From Spirochaetota bacterium (lineage in GTDB: Bacteria > Spirochaetota > UBA4802 > JAFGJZ01), in assembly GCA_016934935.1 (NCBI GenBank), contig JAFGRW010000127.1:1-64000 (forward strand): a stretch of DNA of 64,000 nucleotides, in the 5' to 3' direction. The translations under genes and the position numbers were made by a program. Numbering within the stretch: the first letter of the stretch is position 1; every line of letters begins with the position of its first letter. Shown piece by piece: positions 8,090 through 17,996 of the stretch. Under the pieces are notes generated by a model. It was not told the origin of the DNA. It made no database searches and was given only the letters and a program-made list of their open reading frames with translations.

Positions 8090-8944
8090 ATGAAAAGAAA
8101 GGCTGATATAATTCAACTTATAACCTTTGTCGTTATTAAGTTGCTTTCGTTTTTAATAATATTTTTTCTGATATTCATGTTGGGGTTTATAGTCAAGAGT
8201 GGATTTTCTGCTTTGAGTATGGATTTCTTTACAAAGATGCCGGAGAACCAGATGCGTGGGGGAGGCATAATGCCGGCAATCGCAGGAACCTTTCTGCTTA
8301 TGCTTGGATCAGCGGTAGTATCGATACCTGTTGGAATAATAACTGCGGTTTATCTTAACGAGTATGCCAAAAATCCCCGTGTTGTAAAAATTATAAGGCT
8401 TGGAATAAATAATCTGGCGGGTGTACCTTCGGTGGTTTTTGGCCTTTTCGGCCTGAGTCTTTTTGTAATTTTTCTTGATTTCGGAACATCCATTCTTGCC
8501 GGCTCGCTTACACTTGGTGTGTTAAGTCTTCCGATAATTATCCGCTCGACCGAAGAGGCGCTTTTGACCGTACCGGGTACTTACCGTGAAGCATCATTGT
8601 CTTTAGGAGCAACAAGGTGGCAGACAATTTATCGTATTGTTTTGCCTAACGCTTTGCCGGGAATTTTAACAGGCGTAATGTTGTCACTTGGACGTTCGGC
8701 CGGCGAGACGGCGCCGATCATGTTTACAGCCGCAGCTTTTTTTGCTCCAGATTTGCCACGTTCTGTTTACAGTGAGGTTATGGCCTTGCCTTATCATATC
8801 TATGTTTTGGCTACCGCAGGACTTCATATTCAAGAGACACGACATCTGCAGTACGGCACGGCAATTGTACTGATTCTTCTTGTTCTGCTTTTGAACACCA
8901 CAGGGCTTGTGCTCAGGTACAGGTTGCGCAGACGCTTGCGCTAG
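8090..8944 (+). CDS. pstA: Phosphate ABC transporter permease PstA
   Basis: Second permease subunit of PstSCAB, 284 residues with six membrane helices. Diagnostic segments are NLAGVPSVVFGLFGLSLFV, the EAA loop EASLSLGATRWQTIYRIVLPNALPGILTG, and LSLGRSAGETAPIMFTAAA. The start has a strong GGAGG site 12 bp after pstC ends, so the two are co-translated. The cytoplasmic loop would engage PstB. No terminator is evident before the 270-bp gap that follows. Confidence 0.95.
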   Translation: MKRKADIIQLITFVVIKLLSFLIIFFLIFMLGFIVKSGFSALSMDFFTKMPENQMRGGGIMPAIAGTFLLMLGSAVVSIPVGIITAVYLNEYAKNPRVVKIIRLGINNLAGVPSVVFGLFGLSLFVIFLDFGTSILAGSLTLGVLSLPIIIRSTEEALLTVPGTYREASLSLGATRWQTIYRIVLPNALPGILTGVMLSLGRSAGETAPIMFTAAAFFAPDLPRSVYSEVMALPYHIYVLATAGLHIQETRHLQYGTAIVLILLVLLLNTTGLVLRYRLRRRLR

Positions 8945-9220
8945 TTAAATGCAATTCTCTTTCGCTACAGTTAAAAGTATATGCTCTGTAAAAAGGAGTT
9001 TTCTTGTTCTTTATGAATTTTGCCTTCAATTGTCAGTTTTTAGTAATTTAGACCAAAAACTATTTTGACCTAAGTTAGTAAAATTAAAGCTTGTTATGAA
9101 AACCTGAGATAATATCAGTATATTCACGGTTATAATGAAATTAGGATTGACTAATTTTAGTTTAAGTAATTATTCAAATTGATTCTTTGTTTTCTCATCA
9201 TAATACGGGCTGGTGCGATT

Positions 9221-11650
9221 ATGTTTCGTAAAATGTTCGTAATTTTTTTATTAACCTCTGTTTTTTCTTGTAGCCGTACAGATTATTACGATTTGCTGAG
9301 TTTACGTAGTATCAATAGATTTTATTTTTCTTCTTTGTCCAACGGTTTGCCGGGTTATGATACTGACGCTTATTTTGACAAAAAATCAAATCAATATGTT
9401 GTGGTTTTCCCAAAAGAAACGCTGCCGTCTGCCGGATCAGCGATTAATATGGTTCCATCTTTCGATATCGATGGTTATGCTCTTTATTTTGATGGTGAGC
9501 GTCAAATAAGCGGATCAAATGGCCTTGATCTTTTTGACGGGCAAAGCTATGTCTATACTGTTTTTTCTTACGATGGCAAAAGTACCGACTACACAGTAAA
9601 GACACAAAACGCAGCAGCCTGGTTTACCAGCTTTGGCTTTAAGGCGACTGATAATATTGCTCTGGGCTCCTCATATTATAATATTGGCGATATATTAGTG
9701 CCGGAATCGCAGATAGAGGGTAATGCGATCTGGTTTGACCTGCCTCATCAAATATCCCTTAACGGGTTGGTGGCATCTTTTGCAACCGAACCTGCGGGAG
9801 TCAGAGTTTGTTATGTCGATAATAATGGCGATGAGCATTGGGAGTCAAAAGCAGCTCGTGATTATTCAGATTTCTGTGTTTTTCGTGTCTATGATAACCG
9901 GGATGAGAGTTATCTTGATTACAGAGTTGCGGGCTATCGGTTAAAAAGTCTCACTTTTATTGGGCATCCGGGTATAGAAGCATATCTGACGGATAATGAT
10001 GTCTCTGATGGTATCAACAATATCAATGTAGAGCTTGCCTATGGCACGGATCTTAAAAAGCTGATCCCAGTTTTCGAAATATCCGGGGATTCGGCTGACT
10101 TTCTTAACTCTGCCGGAACTAAAATTGATGTTGTCTCCGGTGAGACTATTGTTAACTTTGAGAAACCGGTGGATATTGTTGTAAAAACCAGAGGTGGCAA
10201 AAGTAAACATTATCGTGTCAATGTTAGCTGTACAAGTGCCCCAGCTGTTAATCCCTATAATCCTGTAAATGATCCTTTAAGGCCAGATGGAACTTTAACC
10301 GAATCGGGTGCTTCTGTTAGCAGACCCGGAGTTCCAAAAATAAAAGAGGTAAATGTTAATAACAGCTCTATATCTGTAGTACTCGATAATAATGATCAAA
10401 ACCTGACAGGTATTATTTTGCAGGTCAAAAATGGTGCAGATCAATTTGAAACAGATTTGTCAGCGTATCCTGTTGACGATAAGATAACTGTCGAAGGTTT
10501 GAGCGTACAGACAGAGTATCGTTGTAGTGTGGTAACAAAATACAATCAGTTGCAGTCAAGCCCAGAGTCGTTTATTGTCACTACAGAGCAGTGGCCTAGT
10601 CCTCGAATTTATAAACCGATATACAACTATGCAGAACTCTCTGAAATAGGCAACGAAGGGTTAGCCGGTAATTATATACTACTAAGAGATATAGATCTTG
10701 AAAATGAAATTTGGACCCCGATAGGGAACAGTACTGATAAATTTACGGGTGTCTTTGAAGGCGCGGGGCATGTTATTAAAAATTTAAGTATAAATGATCC
10801 AAATGCAAGTTATGTGGGGTTATTTGGTTATATTAGCGGAAGCGGCACCAGCGATAAAGGCGAGATACGTAATCTGGGAGTTGTTGATTGCAAAATTGAA
10901 GCAAAACAATTTGCAGGTGGCCTTGCCGGATACAGCATGTCAGGCAGGATAAGCAATTGTTATGTGACAGGCTCTATAAAAGGATCAAATAGTGTTACTG
11001 TAAACGGATATATCGGTGGTCTTGCCGGTTATGTTAACGGCAGCACGATTGCAAATAGTAGTGCAGATTGCACTGTTTTCTGGGTTGGTGGTGCTTCTAA
11101 CGAGGGATATATCGGTGGGTTAGTCGGAGTGATTTACTCTAATTCTTCAATTACATCCTGTTTTGCCAAAGGTTCGGTCACAAGTAACGGAAACTATACG
11201 GGAGGTTTGGCAGGTGATCTAACTGGTTCCGCAGTAAAAAAATCGTATTCGTTATCTGCTGTGACAGGTGTCAACCATGTCGGTGGTTTGATTGGAAATA
11301 TGCAGTATGGTAATCCTAGTACAAGTATTGAAGATTGCTATGCTCATGGAAATGTTTCTGGTGATACTTATGTGGGTGGTCTGGTCGGTCAAAAAGACTT
11401 GTCTTCAAGTATTAAATACTGCTATAGCATTGGTTCTGTCGCTTATTTGGTTAATAGTGGAGGTTTGGTTGGTTCGACTAACAGTAGCTTAATAACGGGC
11501 TCATACTATTTTCAAGACCCAGATAATAGCTCCGGAGCGAAAAAAACCGAGAACGAGATGAAGTTGGAGGGTACATATACAGGCTGGGGTTTCGGTACGA
11601 TCTGGGGTATCTCGTCGACAGTTAACGGCGGGTTTCCGTATTTAAGATAA
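9221..11650 (+). CDS. Large GLUG-repeat lipoprotein, surface-exposed type
   Basis: An 809-residue lipoprotein: signal peptide with lipobox VFSC near residue 17, then two or three bacterial beta-sandwich modules of the 'Y.V.v..' type (about 25-350), and a fibronectin type III-like module (about 370-460). The C-terminal half is built from GLUG motifs (GGLAGY, GGLVGV, GGLIGN, GGLVGQ, GGLVGS), preceded by 'LRDIDLENEIWTPIGNS...F.G.FEGAGHVIKNL'. GLUG repeats form beta-helices in bacterial surface proteins and are often seen with adhesins or peptidases. The ATG at 9221 gives a proper signal peptide; an earlier in-frame start does not. No partner gene is evident. Probable surface adhesin or binding protein; ligand unknown. 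Confidence 0.8.
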   Translation: MFRKMFVIFLLTSVFSCSRTDYYDLLSLRSINRFYFSSLSNGLPGYDTDAYFDKKSNQYVVVFPKETLPSAGSAINMVPSFDIDGYALYFDGERQISGSNGLDLFDGQSYVYTVFSYDGKSTDYTVKTQNAAAWFTSFGFKATDNIALGSSYYNIGDILVPESQIEGNAIWFDLPHQISLNGLVASFATEPAGVRVCYVDNNGDEHWESKAARDYSDFCVFRVYDNRDESYLDYRVAGYRLKSLTFIGHPGIEAYLTDNDVSDGINNINVELAYGTDLKKLIPVFEISGDSADFLNSAGTKIDVVSGETIVNFEKPVDIVVKTRGGKSKHYRVNVSCTSAPAVNPYNPVNDPLRPDGTLTESGASVSRPGVPKIKEVNVNNSSISVVLDNNDQNLTGIILQVKNGADQFETDLSAYPVDDKITVEGLSVQTEYRCSVVTKYNQLQSSPESFIVTTEQWPSPRIYKPIYNYAELSEIGNEGLAGNYILLRDIDLENEIWTPIGNSTDKFTGVFEGAGHVIKNLSINDPNASYVGLFGYISGSGTSDKGEIRNLGVVDCKIEAKQFAGGLAGYSMSGRISNCYVTGSIKGSNSVTVNGYIGGLAGYVNGSTIANSSADCTVFWVGGASNEGYIGGLVGVIYSNSSITSCFAKGSVTSNGNYTGGLAGDLTGSAVKKSYSLSAVTGVNHVGGLIGNMQYGNPSTSIEDCYAHGNVSGDTYVGGLVGQKDLSSSIKYCYSIGSVAYLVNSGGLVGSTNSSLITGSYYFQDPDNSSGAKKTENEMKLEGTYTGWGFGTIWGISSTVNGGFPYLR

Positions 11651-11691
11651 GGGTCATAAAGTTTGGATGCATTGATTGTTTAGCCCGCCAC

Positions 11692-13410
11692 CTAAACCTT
11701 GAATCCTGCAATCATCTGCTGCAGTTTCTCAGCCATATGTGATACTTCTTTCGAGCTTGCGGCCAGCTCTTCCGAGCCTGCCGTTATTGAAGAGGTGCCT
11801 CTGTTGATATTATGTATAATATCATGAATTTCCCCGATAGATTGCATTTGAATCCGGCTCTGGACTCTGATATTTTGCGACATCTCTTTTATTTCGCTAA
11901 TCTCGCGTTGTACTCCCTCTTTGGAGCCTGTCTGCTCGTCAGCTTTTTGAGCCATCTGTCTTATTGTGTTACCAATTTCGCTAATGCCTGAAATAACTTC
12001 ATTTATTGTTCTGACCGAATCGGTAATATAGTCAACACCGTTTTTAAGCTCCCTGTCGTTGTCGGTGATCAGTGTACCAATTGTCTTCAGACTTCCCGAG
12101 GTCTCTTCGGCAAGTTTGGATATCTCGTCAGATACTACAGCAAAGCCGCTTCCCATACTGCCTGCTCTGGCTGCCTCAATTGCTGCGTTAAGAGATAACA
12201 GGTTAATTTGATCTGATATTCCGTTTATCATATCGAGTATTCTAAAGAGTTCTCCTGAGCGGTTTTCGATCGCGCGAATACATTCGGTCATAAACGCAAG
12301 AGATCTGCTGCCCTCGGAGGCCTTTGCTGTTATTTTTGTGATCTGTCTGGATGCGTCGTGAGCGGTATCGTTCATGGAGTTTATCAGTGATGATAAATTC
12401 TGCATTCGGCTCATTAATGAGTTAAGCCGTACAAATTCAATGTCAATTTCTGAAGCCACCGAACTCATTTTTCCAGAAATTGCATCTATGTTTTGTGATA
12501 TCTCTTTTGAGTGGCTATTCTGATCTGCTGCTTTTTGAGAAAAGTTTTCGGAAATCGATTGTAATTCTTCTGATGAAGTGGCCAACTCGGTCATAGAGTT
12601 TTTAACTGAAACGATAATCTCTTTTATTCGAGAATTAAAACTGTTAAATTCGCCGGCAAGAAGCCCAATTTCATCATCACTTTGAACAGGAAGCCGTGTA
12701 TTAAGATCACAGCTTGCCATTGTTTTCACAAGGGTGTTAACCGGTTTAGATATTGTACCGGACAATAGACAGAGTATTAACGCGGCAATTATGGATACAA
12801 TAGCCGTAATGCCAACAGTTGCGATATAGATTTTATGTATTTCGCGGTCAATATCATGCAGGTAAACACCGGAGCCAATGATAATGTCGTAATTTGGGTA
12901 ATAGGTGAAATAGACAAGGTAGGGAACAATATTTGATACACTGGATTTATACTGAGTTTTATAGGTAATAAATCCATTACCTTGCAGTAAAGCTGTTTCA
13001 ATAATTTTCTCGTAGTACTTTGTACCGTCTGGGTCACTTATGTGTCTTAGATTTAGGCCTACAAGGTCTTCCCGATAGGGGAAAGAGAGACCTGTTCCGT
13101 TAGATGATATTATAAAAAAGGTTTCTGATTCGTCTTTGCCATATCTAAATTTGTTAACATGGTAAAGCGATTTGCTGAATGCCTCTTCTTTTGAAATTCG
13201 CCCAAGTGTGTGTTCGTAGTAGTATGCTTCGCAAGTCGCGACAGCTAATGAATTCATCTCGTTAAGATGGGTTTTGCGGTTAGATATAACATAGGTTTTA
13301 AAATATGGTAAAAAAAGCCCCAATATTACCGCTATAAAAATAAAAATTACTGTAAGACATGTAATTACTATTTTTTTTCTTATCGAGAAATGTTTCCAGC
13401 AAGTGATCAT
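11692..13410 (-). CDS. Methyl-accepting chemotaxis protein with a single Cache sensor domain
   Basis: A 572-residue transmembrane chemoreceptor. It has one N-terminal membrane helix (about 12-35), a periplasmic single-Cache domain (about 40-195, with DLVGLNLRHISDPDGTKYYEKI and YPNYDIIIGSGVYLHDID motifs), a second helix (about 200-220), a HAMP linker, and a long coiled-coil signalling domain. The signalling tip reads DQINLLSLNAAIEAARAGSMGSGFAVVSDEI, the conserved hairpin that binds CheW/CheA. It would steer swimming by sensing a small molecule, perhaps an organic acid as in many sCache receptors. It sits between pstA and phoR, so a phosphate-related role is tempting but unproven. Confidence 0.92.
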   Translation of the reverse strand: MITCWKHFSIRKKIVITCLTVIFIFIAVILGLFLPYFKTYVISNRKTHLNEMNSLAVATCEAYYYEHTLGRISKEEAFSKSLYHVNKFRYGKDESETFFIISSNGTGLSFPYREDLVGLNLRHISDPDGTKYYEKIIETALLQGNGFITYKTQYKSSVSNIVPYLVYFTYYPNYDIIIGSGVYLHDIDREIHKIYIATVGITAIVSIIAALILCLLSGTISKPVNTLVKTMASCDLNTRLPVQSDDEIGLLAGEFNSFNSRIKEIIVSVKNSMTELATSSEELQSISENFSQKAADQNSHSKEISQNIDAISGKMSSVASEIDIEFVRLNSLMSRMQNLSSLINSMNDTAHDASRQITKITAKASEGSRSLAFMTECIRAIENRSGELFRILDMINGISDQINLLSLNAAIEAARAGSMGSGFAVVSDEISKLAEETSGSLKTIGTLITDNDRELKNGVDYITDSVRTINEVISGISEIGNTIRQMAQKADEQTGSKEGVQREISEIKEMSQNIRVQSRIQMQSIGEIHDIIHNINRGTSSITAGSEELAASSKEVSHMAEKLQQMIAGFKV

Positions 13411-13699
13411 AGACCGTACCTCTGATTATTGTGTAAAGCAGAGCTCGAATTTTGAACGAAACTACTTTAGAATAAGCAGAGCACTATTATGTATGAATAA
13501 TATAAAGAAAATGTCAGGTAATGGTTTTTTGCCATGCATTTCGGACTTATGTTTGCAGTTATATCTTATGGTGATGCCAATTAAATTTCGTCAAATGCAC
13601 GAAATATGGTAATCACCAAACCTAAAATAGAAGCAGAGATCAAGAGAAAGAGCTTTGAGTGTGAGAGGATAATTCTTAAAGATGGGCGGTTGATTATAG

Positions 13700-15466
13700 C
13701 TATAAATATATAATTACTCTAAAAGAACTTCCTTTGGAATCAGATCTGACTGTTATTTTCCAACCAAGCAGGGTCGCTGCGTGTTTGACTATGGAAAGAC
13801 CAAGACCGGTTCCACCGGATTCACGGGAGCGACCTTTGTCTACCCTGTAAAATCTTTCAAATATACGGTCAATAGACTCTTTGGGTATGCCAATTCCTGT
13901 ATCGTTTATCTTGACTGTCAGTTGATTGTTGTTTGAGATACTGCTTTCTATGTTTACTTCTCCTCCGGGAAGGTTATAGTTAATCGCGTTGTCTATCAGG
14001 TTAAAGAATATTTCTTCGGCCAGAAACTTATTGCCAACAACTCCTTCTCCCATGGCTTCCAGTTTTTTATTTAATTGAATATCACGCAGTTGAGCCTTTT
14101 GCCCCAGTATGTTTACACAACCTTCAATTAGATCGTCAATAATTATCTTTTCATTGGCAAAATCGTTCGAAGTTTCAATCATGTTCAGCTTTATTATATC
14201 GTTGATTATGGATGTCTGCCGGTCAGCGTTTTCGATAGCTTTTCTTATGTATCCGGAGCACTGTTCAGTATTGTTAAGGTTTAAAGCGATGGTTTCAAGG
14301 TATCCCTTAATTATTGTTACCGGGGTTTTAAGTTCGTGTGACATATTGCTTACAAGATCGGTCTTTATCTTTTCAATTTTTTTCTTTTCGGTTACATCCC
14401 GTAGAACAACAAGTACACCTTGCAGGGTTCTCTCTTCGCTTATTGGATTGATGCTTACATCATATGTTCTTCCATTAATAAGCTCTTCTTCAAAATGAGA
14501 TGGTTTTGCCTGGGCAAGTGACTGTTCAATACGCAGATTAAGAGTACGATTGCGTATAACTTCAAAGAAAAGAAGTCCGCTAACTTTTATTCTTGTTACG
14601 TCTATACATTTGTAAAATGCCTTGTTTACTATTACTATTTTTTTCTCTTTATTGATAACAGTTATTCCATCAGCAATGCTTTCTATTGTAATGTTAAGTT
14701 TATTCTGTTCAAAAACAAGAGAATTTATCTTTTCGACAAGCTGGTCGGCCATATTGTTAAGAGAACGCTGTATCATGCCAATTTCGCTGTTGCTGTAATT
14801 AGAAATTCGTTTTGTGTAATCACCTGAAGCAAATTGTGAAGCGAAATTTATTGTTTCATTTATTGGGCGGGTAATTGACGCAACGATAAAAAGAACGATT
14901 ATTATTGAGAGCAAGAGAATTATTGCTCCAAGATAGATCATGATCTGGCGTATTCTGATAAGACTGGCTCTCATTTCGGGGAGAGGTTTTGCCATCCTGA
15001 GTATATAGTTATCGTAGTTTTGCGCGTAATAGAACATATCTGTTTCAAGGGTATGACTGTAACGCATTGAGTGACCAGAACCCTCTTTTTCGGCCTGCAT
15101 CACCTCTACACGGTATTTATGATTGTCCATTGACTGTGGGGTATTAACATCAGAATCGGCGATTACTTTTCCGTCTTTTGCAATAAACGAAACGCGTAAA
15201 CCAGTAATGCCTGCCATCTGTTTTATCTCTTCAAGCAGCAGTTTTTTATCAGGATCCAGTGTATTATATTTTGCAATAAGATAGTTTTCTACAAAATGGG
15301 TTTTGTCGCGCATCTCGTCAAGGGCAACCTTAATATGTGCCTCTTTAACAAGTCCGTTAAATACAAAAAGTATAAAAACAGTAAAAAATATTATTAATAT
15401 GGAAAAAGCTGTAATGATTCTGAGGCTTATTGAGTATCTGAAAACAGTTTTATTCGTTAAATCCAT
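13700..15466 (-). CDS. phoR: Sensor histidine kinase PhoR-like (phosphate regulon)
   Basis: 588 residues. It has two membrane helices (about 15-38 and 175-197) flanking a substantial periplasmic domain of about 135 residues, then HAMP (200-250), PAS (255-360), a HisKA domain with NMSHELKTPVT (phospho-acceptor His about 377), and an ATPase domain with NDTGIGIPKE and GGTGLGLSIVKH. Enteric PhoR lacks such a large periplasmic part; Gram-positive PhoR/WalK-type kinases have it. It overlaps the end of phoB by 17 bp and lies in the pstB-phoU-phoB-phoR operon, so it should phosphorylate PhoB under phosphate limitation with PhoU/PstB as inhibitors. Confidence 0.9.
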   Translation of the reverse strand: MDLTNKTVFRYSISLRIITAFSILIIFFTVFILFVFNGLVKEAHIKVALDEMRDKTHFVENYLIAKYNTLDPDKKLLLEEIKQMAGITGLRVSFIAKDGKVIADSDVNTPQSMDNHKYRVEVMQAEKEGSGHSMRYSHTLETDMFYYAQNYDNYILRMAKPLPEMRASLIRIRQIMIYLGAIILLLSIIIVLFIVASITRPINETINFASQFASGDYTKRISNYSNSEIGMIQRSLNNMADQLVEKINSLVFEQNKLNITIESIADGITVINKEKKIVIVNKAFYKCIDVTRIKVSGLLFFEVIRNRTLNLRIEQSLAQAKPSHFEEELINGRTYDVSINPISEERTLQGVLVVLRDVTEKKKIEKIKTDLVSNMSHELKTPVTIIKGYLETIALNLNNTEQCSGYIRKAIENADRQTSIINDIIKLNMIETSNDFANEKIIIDDLIEGCVNILGQKAQLRDIQLNKKLEAMGEGVVGNKFLAEEIFFNLIDNAINYNLPGGEVNIESSISNNNQLTVKINDTGIGIPKESIDRIFERFYRVDKGRSRESGGTGLGLSIVKHAATLLGWKITVRSDSKGSSFRVIIYL

Positions 15467-16142
15467 AGCCTACACCGGATAGAGTTCTTATTATGTTTTT
15501 ATATGGGCCAAGTTTTTTTCTAAGATTCATAATGTGTACATCAATTGTGCGATCCACAACATAAACATCGTGTCCTCTGATGCTGTCTATAATATTGTCC
15601 CGGGTAAATATTTTTCCCGGATGTTTCAAAAAAATTTCAAGAATTCCAAATTCAGTTTTGGTAAGCTCTACAGGGGTTCCATCAATCTTAAGGGTATAGT
15701 TATCGGTATTTATCTCTACACCTTTGTATTTAATGATATTGGAAGTTGCCGTGTCAGGGGATGCAGCTGCTGAAGTTCTTCTAAGTACCGCTTTTACGCG
15801 TGATTTAAGTTCCTTAACGCTAAAGGGTTTGCTGATATAGTCGTCACCGCCAAGTTCAAGCCCCAATACCTTGTCAAACTCTTCGGTTTTAGCTGACAGA
15901 AAAATGATGGGCACATGCTTAAACTGATCCAAAGCACGAATTTTCTTGCAAAACTCGTATCCATCCATTCCGGGCATCATGATGTCCAAAATAATCAGAT
16001 CAGGTATGTCCGAATTAAGCTGGTTTAACGCTGTTTCTGCCGAAGTGAAAATCCGCACATCATACCCTTCGGAGGTAAGATTGATTTTTATAATATCAAG
16101 TATATCTCTTTCGTCATCGATTATGAATATCTTCTTTTTCAT
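15450..16142 (-). CDS. phoB: OmpR-family response regulator PhoB
   Basis: 230 residues. The receiver domain has the acidic pocket (FIIDDE), the phospho-acceptor Asp53 in LIILDIMMPGMDG, Ser83 and Lys105 (DYISKPF). The C-terminal winged helix has the usual LTKTEFGILEIF...VYVVDRTIDVHIMNLRKKLG pattern. It would bind Pho boxes and activate pst and related genes. phoR begins within its last codons, and phoU ends 34 bp upstream. Identification as PhoB rests on this neighbourhood and the Pho-box-like repeats before pst genes. Confidence 0.92.
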   Translation of the reverse strand: MKKKIFIIDDERDILDIIKINLTSEGYDVRIFTSAETALNQLNSDIPDLIILDIMMPGMDGYEFCKKIRALDQFKHVPIIFLSAKTEEFDKVLGLELGGDDYISKPFSVKELKSRVKAVLRRTSAAASPDTATSNIIKYKGVEINTDNYTLKIDGTPVELTKTEFGILEIFLKHPGKIFTRDNIIDSIRGHDVYVVDRTIDVHIMNLRKKLGPYKNIIRTLSGVGYGFNE

Positions 16143-16176
16143 TAGCTGGCTGCCTTATGGTTTTAAGGGTGTCCTG

Positions 16177-16851
16177 TTATTTATTGTCCGAATGATCCTT
16201 GTTCTCTTTTCGAATATCAACACCTTCAATATAGTATATTACACGCTCGGCGATATTTTTTGCGTGGTCGCCTATTCGCTCAAGCGATTTGGCTACCATT
16301 ATAAGTCCAAGTGCCTGGGGCATAATCTGTGGATTATCGCCCATCATTGCAAAAAGCTCGCGATAAAGCTGAATATTAAGCTCGTCAACCTCTCTGTCAA
16401 CGCTAATTATTTCGGCTGCCATACTTACATCGCGTGTAGTCATGGCCTCGAATGCGGTTTTAATCATGTTTACACAGGTCGCGGCCATAGCAGGTATATC
16501 GCCGGTTGTAGTAACTCTTGGGCGGCCCTCAAGACGTATCGCTTCTTTAGCGATATTGGCCGCAATATCCGCGATTCTTTCCAGGTCTGTATTAATTTTC
16601 AGAAAACTAAGTATTAATCTCAGATCAGATGCGGCAGGCTGCTGGGTAACAAGAGTGCGAACACAGTCGTCATCGATCTGTATCTCAAGCTTGTCAATAC
16701 GTGTATCACCCTGTATAACCTTAGCTGCGAGTTTATCGTCAAGAGTCATAAGCGCGTCAATAGAATCGTTTATTGCTTCAATAGCTGCGTCTGTCATTGT
16801 AAAGACCTTGCGTTTAATGTTTTCTATTTCATGTTCAAGATGTGTTATCAT
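16177..16851 (-). CDS. phoU: Phosphate signalling regulator PhoU
   Basis: 224 residues of two homologous three-helix bundles. Each repeat carries the PhoU metal-binding motif: LERIADIAANIAKE in the first and LERIGDHAKNIAER in the second. PhoU links PstB to PhoR and represses the Pho response when phosphate is plentiful. The ATG at 16851 is chosen because AAGGAG lies about 8 bp upstream and the product starts with the typical MITHLEHEIENIKRKV; a longer frame reaching 16905 would overlap pstB. It lies between pstB (46 bp away) and phoB. Confidence 0.95.
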   Translation of the reverse strand: MITHLEHEIENIKRKVFTMTDAAIEAINDSIDALMTLDDKLAAKVIQGDTRIDKLEIQIDDDCVRTLVTQQPAASDLRLILSFLKINTDLERIADIAANIAKEAIRLEGRPRVTTTGDIPAMAATCVNMIKTAFEAMTTRDVSMAAEIISVDREVDELNIQLYRELFAMMGDNPQIMPQALGLIMVAKSLERIGDHAKNIAERVIYYIEGVDIRKENKDHSDNK

Positions 16852-16897
16852 CTGTTTCTCCTTATAATTTGCATTTAATGAGTTTGTCTGTAATTTA

Positions 16898-17650
16898 TCA
16901 GCCAAACTTGCCGGTTATATATTTTTCGGTCATTTCAAGATCCGGTTTGGTAAATATCTTTTCCGTTTTGTTAAGTTCAACCAGATCACCCATATAGAAG
17001 AAGGCAGTATAGTCACTGACACGAGCTGCTTGCTGCATGTTGTGTGTTACGATGATTATTGTGTAGTCGTTTTTAAGCTCGTGTATCAGCTCCTCAATTT
17101 TTTGTGTCGATATTGGGTCAAGAGCCGATGCCGGTTCGTCCATTAGAATAATCTCGGGCTGTATCGCAATTGTTCGCGCAATGCAAAGCCTCTGCTGCTG
17201 CCCGCCTGAGAAACCGATGGCAGACTGATGAAGTCGGTCTTTAACCTCGTCCCAGAGAGCTGTCGCCTTCAATGAGCTTTCCACCTTCTTTTCAATCTCG
17301 TATTTGTCTTTTATACCGTTTATACGTAATCCGTATGCTATGTTTTCGAATATTGTTTTGGGAAAAGGATTCGACTTTTGGAAAACCATTCCCACCTTGC
17401 GGCGAAGTGTTGTAACATCATATTTGTTCTGGTAAACAGGTTCGCCGTCTATAAGAAGCTCTCCCTCAATTCTGGTTCCCGGTATAATATCGTTCATACG
17501 GTTAATACAGCGCAAAAAAGTGGATTTCCCGCAGCCGGAGGGACCTATCAGGGCAAGTACTGTGTTCTTTTCAACCTGAAGCGAGATATCCTTAACAGCT
17601 CTTGTATCTCCATAATATACGTTAAGTGCTTTTGATTCTATTTTTTTCAT
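16898..17650 (-). CDS. pstB: Phosphate ABC transporter ATPase PstB
   Basis: 250 residues, the standard length. Walker A is GPSGCGKST (about 36-44), the signature is FSGGQQQRL (about 148-156), Walker B is [13 protein letters not shown] (about 167-179), and the switch histidine is in [16 protein letters not shown]. It energises phosphate import through PstC and PstA and reports transport state to PhoU/PhoR. It is first in the minus-strand operon pstB-phoU-phoB-phoR and is divergent from pstS. A Pho-box-like repeat on the minus strand lies about 150 bp upstream. Confidence 0.96.
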   Translation of the reverse strand: MKKIESKALNVYYGDTRAVKDISLQVEKNTVLALIGPSGCGKSTFLRCINRMNDIIPGTRIEGELLIDGEPVYQNKYDVTTLRRKVGMVFQKSNPFPKTIFENIAYGLRINGIKDKYEIEKKVESSLKATALWDEVKDRLHQSAIGFSGGQQQRLCIARTIAIQPEIILMDEPASALDPISTQKIEELIHELKNDYTIIIVTHNMQQAARVSDYTAFFYMGDLVELNKTEKIFTKPDLEMTEKYITGKFG

Positions 17651-17800
17651 TATTCTGCCTTTGTCAGGATCGTATAGTCTGAATTGACATCCTGATCTTA
17701 TTTATTGCGGATGTCGCTTATCAATTTTTAAGTTAACTTGCAGTTTTACATAATCAGATTGATAAGTCGTTATAATGAGAGGTATTAAAATAAAGTGTGG

Positions 17801-17822
17801 GTTTTATAATGAAATTATAAAG
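17801..17822 (-). promoter_or_regulatory. Pho-box-like repeat before pstB
   Basis: Read on the minus strand, CTTTATAATTTC-ATTATAAAA places TTTA and ATTA cores 11 bp apart, as in the other two sites. It lies within the 346-bp pstB/pstS divergent region. Confidence 0.4.
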
Positions 17823-17930
17823 AAAATGTTAATTTTTACAGCTATTCATTGTTTGACGGGTTTCAACGTTAGTGAGTATTTTCTTTAAAATCTTTATAGA
17901 GCTGTTTAAATTGATTTTTTCCATACAGAG

Positions 17931-17957
17931 TCTTTATAAAATCTTTACCTGATTTAT
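17931..17957 (+). promoter_or_regulatory. Pho-box-like repeats before pstS
   Basis: CTTTATAAAAT-CTTTACC has TTTA cores at 17933 and 17944 (11-bp spacing), possibly followed by a third weaker unit (GATTTAT). A TATAAA -10 candidate is at 17968-17973, and more TTTA cores sit upstream at 17884-17908. The arrangement, with the box covering the -35 region, fits PhoB activation. Confidence 0.55.
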
Positions 17958-17996
17958 TTATTGTTCGTATAAACATAATTCAGGGGGTCTTTGTTA

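Noticed and set aside
13411-13699. Gap between phoR and the chemoreceptor gene
   Set aside because: Searched for short genes and hairpins; the open frames there have no ribosome site or motifs, so nothing is annotated.
14109-14498. Plus-strand frame antisense to phoR
   Set aside because: Shadow of a histidine kinase gene with intact H and G boxes.
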